Shown here one piece after another: positions 45,189 to 54,437 of a DNA stretch of 64,000 bases. Numbering within the stretch: position 1 is the first letter of the stretch; every line of letters starts with the position of its first letter. The DNA is from Coix lacryma-jobi var. lacryma-jobi (lineage: Eukaryota > Streptophyta > Magnoliopsida > Poales > Poaceae), in the NCBI GenBank assembly GCA_009763385.1, contig CM019829.1, forward strand, positions 36,931,705-36,995,704, read 5' to 3'. The notes below the pieces were generated by a model. The model was not told where the DNA came from. It saw nothing but the letters and a program-made list of their open reading frames with translations, and ran no database searches. Position numbers and translations under genes: made by a program.

Positions 45189-46603
45189 CTAATGGCTTGG
45201 TGGTGGATGATGTGGCGGATATTGCGCCCACCAAGCTGCCCACTGTTTGGCTTCCTCATCCTGCATTGCCTGTATAAACTCTCTATTTTGAGCTGTGTTA
45301 GTTCTTGTGATACCTTGTTCAATGCGCAGCTCTCCAATCCCACTGGTGAGTTCATCCAGTTGCTGACGCATCCCGCGAAAATCTCCTGAGAAGGAGGATC
45401 GTGCACTTTGTGTGCGGGATGGTCGTGGTGGCCGTCCGTCAAAACTTGAAATCTGCATTGCGCTTGATGTGGCCTCACCACCTTCTTCTACATCTCCACT
45501 AGCACCATATGTTATGCCGCCTTGTTCAAACTGTGCAGCTTGTGTCCTGGTACGAGTCATGTTCGTCCCTGCAAAACTTCGACGTGCTGCCTCTCAGTCC
45601 AAGTTAATGGTTAGTTGGCGAACCGTATGCAACCGAAGTCTGCTATTGGGTAGCGGGACTACGGTTGTATGGCCACGGTAAACCATTTTGAGACCACCTC
45701 ATGGTCCTCTCTTAAGCATATGAGCATGCATGAAAAATGCTTCCCCGAGCACACCCCTTGGTGTGTCTAGGTACTCTACATGGTGAGAATCTAGCAGGTT
45801 CAAAGACTCGCAATGCAAGTGATGAGAGAGGTGAACTCAATAGAGTCATCTCTACCAAACACTCCTTGCCAAAACTCAACTAGGAGCTTTACAGGTGAAA
45901 CATGGATTTTCTTCACTAAGGCAAACATTAATCTTAGTTCTTCAGTGCTTATGTGTTGTGCGTCTAGACGGGGAAAAAGAGTGATGGTCATCCAGCGGTG
46001 GATAAACCTTAAAGTTGGGTTATGGATTTCATCAGATATGGGATTGGAACAATCATGCAAAGTAGTTATTGAAGCCCAAAATTCAGATTTATCAAGTCTA
46101 CGTGTAGCATGGTTCAAATCTAGGAAACATGCTTCGTCAAAACCAAGGGCTATATTGAGTTCACTCCATGTTAAGTTAAAATCTTGGTTGAACATACGGA
46201 AATAAACTCCATTGTTAACTACTTGTAATGAACATAGGAATTCAAGAGTAAGCATTTTTATTCCTAGTTCATCAACTACCCAAAAAACCTTGCCATCCGG
46301 TTAAAGAGAATGCAATGTTGAGTTCGGTGGTCATACCTGACGTGTCGAGGAGAGCTGGGTCCAGCACCTTGGTGTGCATGAACATGTGCCCGCGGAGTGA
46401 GAGAAACTTCTGGTATTCTTGTGGCATAAATGAGAGACCGCTCTCATCATCTCTCACTCTTGTCGGGGTGCGGTAATGGCACCATGGTAAGAGCTCTCCA
46501 TCGGTTCACTCCTATGCTCTTCCTCAGTGGAAAGAGGGCGTCGTGATGAGCTTCCGCTCAAAACGTGCTTCGCCTTCTTTGTCAGGGACTTGAATGGGTT
46601 CAT
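45189..46603 (-). pseudogene. Athila ORF-1-like protein of G, broken
   Basis: The ATG (minus) at 46603 starts MNPFKSLTKKAKHVLSGSS and is preceded by CTGCAG. The frame shifts near 46455 to RDDESGLSFMPQEYQKFLSL, and near 46280 to LTLEFLCSLQVVNNGVYFRMF and WSELNIALGFDEACFLD. It then runs through FWQGVFGRDDSIEF to a stop near 45800. A further piece at 45560-45189 has QLDELTSGIGELRIEQG (short coiled coil) and a His/Pro-rich end. The central part resembles the plant Athila ORF-1 family, of unknown biochemical function. In grass elements this ORF lies downstream of pol and is often discussed as envelope-like. At least three frameshifts. Confidence 0.65.
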
Positions 46604-47706
46604 ATCTGCAGCAGGGAATCGCAAGAACAACACTAGGACAACAAAAGATTAGCGTTAGCGGTTAGTCGTCCAAGTGTTAGTAGTCCTTGTGGGGCGTGGT
46701 TGCCTCCACAAACCGTTCTTGGGGTTGTTACACTCCACAATCCATTCTTGCAGAGAGTAACTCAAGATAGCAACAAACTTAATGATGCAAAATGAAGGGA
46801 AAGAAACTCTTTTGTGTTTTTGGTTTTAGAATGACTAACTAGAGAATGAGCTTGAGAAAGACTATCACCACTACTTGAGAGATTCAGAGGATAACTAGAG
46901 GGTGGAAATTTTGGGAGCTTGAGCGGGAAATTGTTGTGATGGTTGAGCTCCCATTGCCTTGGTATTTATAGCAGAGGAAGGCCAAGTGCTGGAGGGTGCA
47001 CAGGGGGGTCAGGCGACCTGCCCATGTCCCTACGAGCACTCCACTACTGGTGATAATTGCACTAGGCATGTAACAAAGTAGAATGGTGGAGATAGAAGTG
47101 ACCAAAGGCCACATGAGGGGGTCAGGCGACCTGCTCATGTACCTTCCACTATGTGTATTCCATTTGCAAGATGCTTCTTGTAGTGAGAATAAAGAATGAG
47201 GTGAAATGAAGTGACCAAAGGCCACTCCACTCCTTTCCTTTTTTTCTCCAATAAGGTCATTTCTATGTCTCTCACTCATGGCATATGACACTTCCACTTG
47301 CACATTATTTTAAGACACTTTAAGAAAGGGTGGATGGTTTTTACTAAAGTGATCAAAGGAGGCACTAGCGGGTCGGGCGACCTGCCCTATGCCACTCTTC
47401 ACCTTTCTTTTAACACCACTAGAGTCACTTCATTGTCTCCTACTCATGGCACATGGCAGAGGGGACACAAGGGGGTCGGGCGACCCCTTTATGACTCTAA
47501 ATTGTCTCAAATTTTAATGGTGGAATCTTCTCAAGGTTTTTTTAATGATATGCAACTAGTTTAGCAAAATTCAAAAATGGAAAATGCAGCATGAAAATGC
47601 ATAATAAAAGTAAAACTGAAAAATTAAAAAGATGGATAACTACCGAGTTACCTTTTGGCGAGGGCTCCAAGTTTTTAAGTCCTAGAGCCGGACTTCTCCG
47701 TCGTGG
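46604..47706 (-). other. Spacer of G with GTCGGGCGACC hairpin motifs
   Basis: 1.1 kb without a gene. Four imperfect copies of the GGGGGTCGGGCGACCCC hairpin motif occur near 47002, 47117, 47370 and 47471, each followed by CCCATG- or TTATG-like sequence. The same motif occurs in the LTR of G. The region replaces the RT-RNase H-integrase part expected in an autonomous Athila. Confidence 0.7.
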
Positions 47707-48267
47707 TCATTTCTCGGGTGCTTCGGTCGGTCCTGGATACGGGGACCGTGATGGTGGCACCTCCTTTTCCATCCAGACCTGCTTAACTTGCGGTCGTGGT
47801 TCGATGGGTTTGTCATCTTTGGCATAGTAGTCGTACCCAGCATTCTTGTGTTTCAAAGGTTGGCTCTTTCGACGTGGTCTTCCTCGAGGTCGGTTCATCT
47901 TAACCTGTTTGTTGGTTTTATAACCATTGAATCGACATTTTACCTTCCACCCAGGAAACTGGAAATGGATTTGGCCTGATCCCACATATATAATGGCATT
48001 GGTGGTGTAGAGGAATGGCCTTCCCAAGATGAGGGGAACATCATCACTGGCTCCCATGTCCAGGATGATAAAGTCGGTCGGGACATAATCATCTTGGACT
48101 TTCACCAAGATGTCCCGTGCGAGTCCCTCAGGGAATCGTACTGATTGATCCGCCATCTGCAAACGAACAAATGAAGGGACCAAGGGTCCTTCTAGCAGAT
48201 TATCATAAGTTACCTTGGACATGATGTTTACGCCTGATCCAAAGTCGCAGAACGCATTGCGGAAGGT
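47707..48267 (-). pseudogene. Athila protease region of G
   Basis: On the minus strand the frame includes CDFGSGVNVMSK (near 48225-48260), corresponding to the aspartic protease active-site loop, and the conserved ILGRPFLYTTNAIIYVGSG (near 48010). It ends in a basic tail and PGPTEAPEK with a stop at 47707. Normally RT follows; here nothing does. A stop near 48269 separates it from gag, so expression as a gag-protease fusion would now need readthrough. Confidence 0.8.
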
Positions 48268-49609
48268 CTATGGCCCGATGCAGCACTCGATCATCGGGTG
48301 GCCTGGATCTCCTTTCTTGGTGATAAATGGTGGATGAAGGAGATAGCCCCAATTGGATTGGAGCTGAGGCTTACCGAACCTCGTTGTGACAAGCTTAACA
48401 GTTTCTATAGGATCCTCAGGTTTCCCTGGGATTCTTCCTTGTTCAAAAGATGGGACAACGGCCGCTAACTGAGCTAATTGTGTTTCTAGCATTTTGTTAA
48501 AACTCAGTTGGTTCTTAACGGCAGAAGAAAAGTTGTCCATTTTCTCATTAAGATTTTCAAGAATCTTATCATTGGCAAGTAGTTTCTTGTTAATGCTATC
48601 ATTGATTTTATGTTGGCCATAGACAAGATCTTTCAGAGAAGGTTGGTTATTATTGCTATTATTGAAATTATTGCTATAACCGTTACCTTGGTTGAAGGGG
48701 CGCGAATTCCATCCTCCTTGTTATTGGGATCGGTACCCGTTGTTGTTGTTGATGGAGTTCACGTCTTCCCTTGTCTCGGGGCAGCTATTCCCTGAATGGT
48801 AATCTTCACCGCACACCTCGCACCATGGATCAGCTTCAATTGCTTGTGCGGTGTTGACCTCGTGATCTCTCTTGATGGTTGATCTCTCATCTATCTTTCT
48901 CATCAAGAGATCCATCTTGGCAGAGAGCATGTCCACCTCATGAATGGTGTGCATCCCTCTCTTCTTTGGCTGAGTGCATTCTTCATTCCATCCTTGGTTC
49001 ATCACCATCTTTTCGATGAGATCCTTGACATCTCTTACATTATGTTGAAGGAACGCTCCTCCAGCTGCAGCATCAAGGTGACTACGGGCTAGTTGAGTTA
49101 GCCCATGGTAGAAACCTTGGATAAGGAGCCAATCTTCTATCCCATGATGAGGACAGGCACGAATGTACTCCTGAAGACGTTCCCATGCTTCGGGAATCGT
49201 CTCATCTGTCTGTTGTTGGAAGCTAGAAATCTTTTCGCGCAGGGCATTGGTTTTGCCCATCGGGAAGAACTTCTTCAAGAATGCATTGGCGTATCTCTCC
49301 CAGGTGGTGGCTTCATCTTTGTTGGCGTAGAACCATTGCTTTGCCTTTCACAGCAATGAGAATGGGAAGAGGAGGAGACAGATGGCGTCTGACGACACCC
49401 TTTTATGGTGAAGGTACCACACACCTGCATGAAGTGTTGGAGATGGGCATTGGCATCCTCATGGGGCTTTCCACAAATGGGTTAGCTTGCACCATGTTGA
49501 TAAGGGCAGGCTTGAGCTTAAAAGTGGCGTCCCCGAAGTTGAACTGCGGTCCCGTGGCTACATTAGAAGCCGACGGAGCTGAGTACTTTGAGATCGTCTT
49601 TTGGGCCAT
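48268..49609 (-). pseudogene. gag: Athila gag of element G, broken
   Basis: The ATG (minus) at 49609 starts MAQKTISKYSAPS, followed by FNFGDATFKLKPALINMVQ. A frameshift in the PFVESPM region near 49460 leads to a continuation with FFPMGKTNALREKISSFQQ and CPHHGIEDWLLIQGFYHGL (retrotransposon gag domain), the zinc knuckle CEVCGEDYHSGNSC (near 48815) and an Asn-rich stretch. A stop near 48721 is followed by MDNFSSAVKNQLSFNKMLE and a linker. It encodes capsid and nucleocapsid. Several breaks. Confidence 0.85.
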
Positions 49610-49877
49610 GGCTGCCTCAGGTAGTGGTGCAGAACCTCCTTCCTTGAGCGGGTCTGATTCCAGTATAACCTTTTGAGGGGGAACTAGACGACGTCAAGAA
49701 CTCCTCAGAAGCTTTTCAGGATTTTCAACAAAGTTGCTCGGTAATTGGAAACCGCTCATACACTGCCTTGCTTCACAATAACGAGAAGCAAGAGCAGGGT
49801 AAGCCCCTACGACTAGTTCGTACTAAGTTGGCCGTAATCTTAAGACTCTGGCTTAACAAATTTCCAAGACCTTTGCT

Positions 49878-50075
49878 TTCCTCGACAACGACGCCAGAAA
49901 TGATTGTTGGTATTTCTTAGCGTCGCTACTAAAAATAGAGTTTTAATCTATCCCCGGCAACGGCGCTAGAAATGCTTGTTGACACTTCTTAACGTCACCA
50001 CTAAGAATAGGGGGTAGGTCTATCCTCAGTGACGGCACTAGAAGTGTCTTGTGGGTAAGTTCTTATGTCTATTGG
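49878..50075 (-). repeat. Three tandem copies spanning the LTR-primer site junction of G
   Basis: Three diverged 72-bp units start near 49879, 49951 and 50023. Each begins with a CC-C-G-AACG-CG-CNAGAA block (a tRNA-Asp primer site or relic of one) and continues into LTR-end-like sequence. The middle unit holds the best primer site (49951-49968) and the TGTTGACAC LTR end at 49977. The left unit (49880-49896) is a second, slightly different, primer-site-like copy. Confidence 0.75.
49951..49968 (-). other. Primer binding site of G (tRNA-Asp type)
   Basis: On the minus strand it reads TAGCGCCGTTGCCGGGGA, one base from the plant tRNA-Asp site TGGCGCCGTTGCCGGGGA used by Athila and Tat elements. 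It lies eight bases inside the LTR end. Confidence 0.88.
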
Positions 50076-50909
50076 ATAATTCTGCAAACGCATAGAATCT
50101 ACCGTTGTAGCACTTCACCCGGAGTATTCCAAGGTATTGTTATTTATTTTATCCCAAGGGAAAGTGGTGGCTAGGAAAGATGATGATAAGAGAAATCTAA
50201 GTGATTACCACAACTCGGTACTAACTAGTGTAGAGGGGTAAGGTAAATTGGTAGGAAGGTAATGACACAAGTTCACCAGGATAACTGTAGGACAACTAAT
50301 AGTGTAGCTAGGTGAGGACAAACGAGAGTATAGGACTCCTATGATGCTAACTCTACTTCTATGACTTAACTCAAGTGCAAGACGAAACACAGTAGAATGA
50401 TGCCTCACGACAAGCAAACTAGGCGACGAGCGGACAGGGAGCACAGAGACTCTTACTGTCAGAACGTCATGCTCCGCCTTATCCTTTAAGTCCTGCCTAA
50501 AAACACGTGGTGGACTCCAGAGACCATATTCAGGGCTGTCACCACCTGCTGGCTACCACTATCTATCCGTGCGACAGGCGACAACCAAGGGTAAGATCTT
50601 GTATAAGCACCACACACGCTTCCCATCTCTCACTACTCTAGCTACTTACGGTTAACTAGAAACCGTGTTACCACCGAAATGATAATTTGCAGGCGTGTTG
50701 CCAGGCCAATCACTCTACTATATAACGACTACACACTATGTTAAATCACAATAATACTATAGCAGGTATAATATTGCACAAAGTAATGACTAAGTAAAGT
50801 AGAGAAAGACTAGTATTATAAGTAAAGTCTTACAAAAGTAGAAAGATAAAGATAAATGCTCTACCAGACTCTTCTGAAGACAGCTTCAGAAGACCCAAGC
50901 AGAGCTTGC

Positions 50910-50914
50910 TACTC
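50910..50914. repeat. Target site duplication of solo LTR H (left)
   Basis: TACTC before TGCGGATACATGG, matched by TACTC at 53071-53075 after CCTTCA. Confidence 0.93.
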
Positions 50915-53070
50915 TGCGGATACATGGGTGTATGCCGGATCTTGAGTGATGAGTGATTGTCAACTGGTTTGATGCGCATGTTCTTTGGCTTGTGTTGTGC
51001 AGGTGTTGAGCATGGATACAGTGATCGAAGGCAAGGTGAAGGTCAAGTAGAGACGTGCCGTGCCGATGGACCTGGAGCGGTGAAGGATGGGCGTGTCGTG
51101 CGGCGAATGTGCCATGCCGATGGACCCAGAGCGGTGAAGGGTGAACGTGAGGCTTGGACTGACGGACCGTGGGCCTGAGGATCAGCTGTGGTGGCTGACA
51201 GCCTGGGACAGCGACGAGCGGAGACTTGCGGGGCACGGGTTGCTTGGGTCGAGGACCTGGGGACACTGTTGCATGTCGGTGGACGGGGTGCACGGGCGGT
51301 GCATCCCCTCTACGGCGTCGGTTTGGTGGTTGAGCCACAGAAAAACACCGGTGGACGGTTTCCAGGTTTGGGCCTCAAAACCTGGGTGCTGCGGTTTTTC
51401 CGGGTTTGGGCCAAAAAACTCGGGCTGAGGACGGTTTTCCTGGTTTGGGCCTCAAAACCTGGGCGCTAGCGGGTTTCTGAGTTTGGGCCACAAAACTCAG
51501 CGATGGACGACAGGTTTCCTGGTTTTGGCCTCAAACCGGGGGGACTTGAAGGCTGGTTTCCCAGTTTCGGCCTCAAAAACCGGGGGCGAGGTCCGTGGAA
51601 GAAGCGACAGAGAGCGGTTGCGGCACGTGGCGACAATCGGTGAGGTCGCGTCGAGACGAAGCTACCAGTTGTGCGGGCGTGGCCGTCGGATCACCATCTA
51701 CTTCGAGTTGGTCCAGAATAACCTTAGGGTTTAGCTGGTTTCGCTCTGTGTATAATTAGGGGTAGAGTGGGAATAGGATTAGGATAAGTAGAGGGAGAAA
51801 CCCACCTCCCAAATATCTCAGCCATTGCTATTTTCATTCTAGGGTTTCCTCCTCTCTCCCATTCCCTGCTGTAGCAATTGAGATCCGCAGAGACGGCGAT
51901 CATACCTCTGTGTTTCTTGAGAGATTTGAGGAAGTGAGACCGTAATCTCACTATTGTCTCGTGTGGCAGCCACACGGTTTGCAATTCATGGTTTGAATTC
52001 GCGTTTTGAATTTGTTCTTCGCGTTCTTCGTTTCTCCACGATTTTCCCGTCACTCGATCTCCCTCCTTCCTGCTGTGTCTTTTCGAATCCACTTAAATCA
52101 ACTTGTTCTTTGACGTGAGGAGAACATTTCCACCAAGGAATCATCTCTACCCTCACGAACAAGCAGATCGGGTCGATTCAAGTTTTTGTGGTGATTTTTT
52201 GGTTCATACACCCTCCTTTCGATTTCCCGTTGATTGAGTTGATTTGAGCGGATGATTTTCTTGGGATAGTCTCCTAACTATCTGTGATCATCTTCTCCAA
52301 GTTTGGGATCGAGGGATTTTGATTTGTATCGAATTGGGAAGATTTGGGTGAAGGGCGACCGAAATCGCCCTCACTGGGTTTGGCGGACAGTGCCTGGCGC
52401 GACAGGCACCCAGGGCGCGGCGCATCACGGGGCGAGCCAGATCAGTGGCTGTGTTTTTCGGCTGTCTTGCTTTTGCTTGAACGGCGGACAGTCCACAATA
52501 CTAGGTCGCGGACAGTCCGGGAGTGTCCAGGGAGACTTCAGCAGCAGTGTTGTTTTGCACTTTTGGCCGGCGGACAGTCCGCCACCCACTCACACGGACA
52601 GTCCGCAGTAGGCGCGGACATCCGTCCGGGACCCGTATCCTCGGACAGTCCAGGATTCGGTTGTGTGCTGATTTTTAGTGCGTTTGCTCTCCCGGCTTTT
52701 CGGCTTGGTTTTCGGACTTCTCGTTTGGCCCTAGAGTTAACCAAGGAACCTCTCTAGGTATCTTTGCTACTTGTTAGCATCAGTATTTGGAGTTTTCCCG
52801 ATGTAGCCTTCCATCTACGTTCGGGAGTCGGTTTTTGGGGTTGAACTCGAGTCGGAGCTTTTGGTGTTTGGATTGCTCTTGCTTGGTGGTGCCTCGCTGT
52901 GATCCTAGGGATCATCCACCCCCTTCCAAGGGTCGTGGGCATCACGTTTCAGTCGAAGCTTTTGGGGGTTGATTTTTGGGACAAAGGCCAAAGTTTCAAG
53001 AGAAAATTTTTAGCTCCCATTCACCCCCCCCCCCTCTGGTCGCCCTTGCATTAGCACTTTCGGTCCTTCA
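50915..53070 (+). mobile_element. Solo SIRE LTR H
   Basis: 2156 bp, from TGCGGATACATGG to CGGTCCTTCA, flanked on both sides by TACTC, with no internal domain. It is the product expected from recombination between the two LTRs of one inserted SIRE element of the A type. It keeps the U3 hairpin array (51326-51590, several arms decayed), TGTATAATTAGG near the promoter position (about 51747) and CGGACAGTCCGC palindromes (about 52480-52660). A poly-C run lies at 53024-53034. Confidence 0.95.
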
Positions 53071-53075
53071 TACTC
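53071..53075. repeat. Target site duplication of solo LTR H (right)
   Basis: TACTC directly after the LTR end, identical to 50910-50914. Confidence 0.93.
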
Positions 53076-53349
53076 AACTCTAACTCCCACACTAACTACA
53101 ACTATAGTGTCTACTCTAATTCTTTCACATCACTTGATGCCTTGGTGAATTGGTATCTCAATGAGAGGGGGAGGGCCTTATTATAGGTGGAGGTGGAGTA
53201 GGGGCTACTCCACCGCCACGTCATCGATCCGCATGACATGCCCTCTCCTTCGTCGGATTGTAATCGCCTCAAAATGGATGGCCACCGTACTTGGAGGTTG
53301 ATTCACCATGAAGGAAGTTTAGATTCCACGAGAAGGAACCTTGGGAGGT

Positions 53350-53765
53350 CCACCAGGGGGTCGGGCGACCCCCCTATGACAGGTTGGCCCCACCCTGGTA
53401 TGTGTAGATGATGTCCCCACTTATCATTTGGAGTTTGTCACATTGGAATGTGTCATGATCACTTTGAATGCTTCGTTGTGGGCCCATTGATCCATGCGAC
53501 TTCATCTTCCACCGTTGAGAGAAAGCACAATTGTGATCCAAGGGTGGAGAAGCACTTTGGGAGGCTTGACATAGATCATGACACGTGGCAGAAACCCTGG
53601 TGGGCCCATAGGGGGGGTCGGGCGACCCCCTTATGTGGGTTCCACCAGATTTCCTTAGCATATTCTTGCACTTGGGAGCTTAGCATGGTTGATACCACTT
53701 GGTAGAGCCCTGGTGGGGGCCATAAGGGGGTCGGGTGACCCCCTTATGGAGGGTCCACCAACTCA
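53350..53765 (-). repeat. Three long hairpins in the LTR of G
   Basis: Best copy: arms CATAAGGGGGTC (53721-53732) and GACCCCCTTATG (53737-53748) around GGGT, with TGGTGG and CCACCA pairing further out (53711-53716 and 53755-53760). The others centre near 53366 and 53621 with the core GGGGGTCG/CGACCCCC. The motif recurs in the 3' LTR remnant (43555) and in the spacer of G. Confidence 0.85.
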
Positions 53766-53913
53766 TTTTGCCATATTTCTTCATTATCTGCATGCAAGCA
53801 AGTGGAGGCTGGTTATTGATAAAAGTATGTTCATGTCATGTTATTCTTCCTTAACACCGAGCTTGTGGATGGGGTTTTAGGTGTATCAATTTGGTAATAT
53901 TCCACCATCAACA

Positions 53914-54216
53914 CACGTGTCCCCAGGTCCTCGACCTGACCCACACCGTGTCCCGCAAGTCTCCGCTCATCGCTGTCCCAGGCTGTCAGCCACCACAGCT
54001 GATCCTCAAGCCACCGGTCCCTCAGTCCAAGCCTCACGTCCGCCCTTCACCGCTCTGGGTCCATCAGCACAGCATGTTTCTACTTGACCTTCACCTTGCC
54101 TTCGATCACTGTCTCCGTGCTCGACACCTGTACAACACAAGCCAAAGAACATGTGCATCAAACTAGTTGACAATCACTCATCATCTCAAGATCCGGCATA
54201 CACCCATGTACCCGCA
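53914..54216 (-). mobile_element. SIRE LTR fragment J (A type)
   Basis: The first 303 bp of an A/H-type SIRE LTR in minus orientation, starting TGCGGGTACATGG at 54216. It matches the beginning of H and A. It ends where G was inserted, and the remainder is not seen. It lies inside an E-type LTR (K). Confidence 0.85.
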
Positions 54217-54394
54217 CACCGCTCTCGGTCCGTCGGCATGGCACGTCTCTACTTGACCTTCACCTCACCTTTGACCACTGTCTCCGAGCTCCGCACCTGC
54301 ACATCAACACAGCCAAGAGACATGTTGCCTGTTGACCGATCACTCATCACTCAGGAAGGGAACCACAAGGGCACATATCAACCTTGTGTTCGCA
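54217..54394 (-). mobile_element. E-type SIRE LTR fragment K
   Basis: 178 bp matching the first part of the LTR of E (25344 downwards), starting TGCGAACACAAGG at 54394 on the minus strand. It is cut at 54217 by J. It could be the far end of element E's own 5' LTR, but the outside pentamers differ (GAGAG at 23347-23351, TGTAG at 54395-54399), so this is not established. Confidence 0.75.
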
Positions 54395-54437
54395 TGTAGC
54401 CCCAGATCCGAAACTAGATCCACTTGTCAGAGCAGGA

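Larger units (their letters stand above)
43555..53913 (-). mobile_element. Athila-type gypsy derivative G lacking RT, RNase H and integrase
   Basis: Minus strand order is 5' LTR (53913-49977, interrupted by solo LTR H), tRNA-Asp primer site (49968-49951), gag (49609-48268), protease (to 47707), a 1-kb spacer, an Athila ORF-1-like frame (46603-45189), 3' UTR, polypurine tract (43763-43749) and 3' LTR remnant (43748-43555) cut by element D. RT, RNase H and integrase are absent, with the protease frame running straight to a stop and spacer. Such an element would need an autonomous Athila for mobility. LTR ends are TGTTGA and TCAACA. Confidence 0.85.
49977..53913 (-). repeat. 5' LTR of element G, interrupted by solo LTR H
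   Basis: It runs from TGTTGA (plus, 49977) to TCAACA (53908-53913); about 1.78 kb remain when H and one TACTC copy are removed. The part right of H has three GGGGGTCGGGCGACCCCC-type hairpins. The bases outside the right end are CACGT, but the partner duplication cannot be checked because the other LTR is cut. Confidence 0.87.

Noticed and set aside
23352..54394. Single element E spanning to K as its own 5' LTR
   Set aside because: Orientation and LTR type fit, but flanking pentamers differ (GAGAG and TGTAG) and the left and right surroundings do not join into one known sequence, so it is left open.
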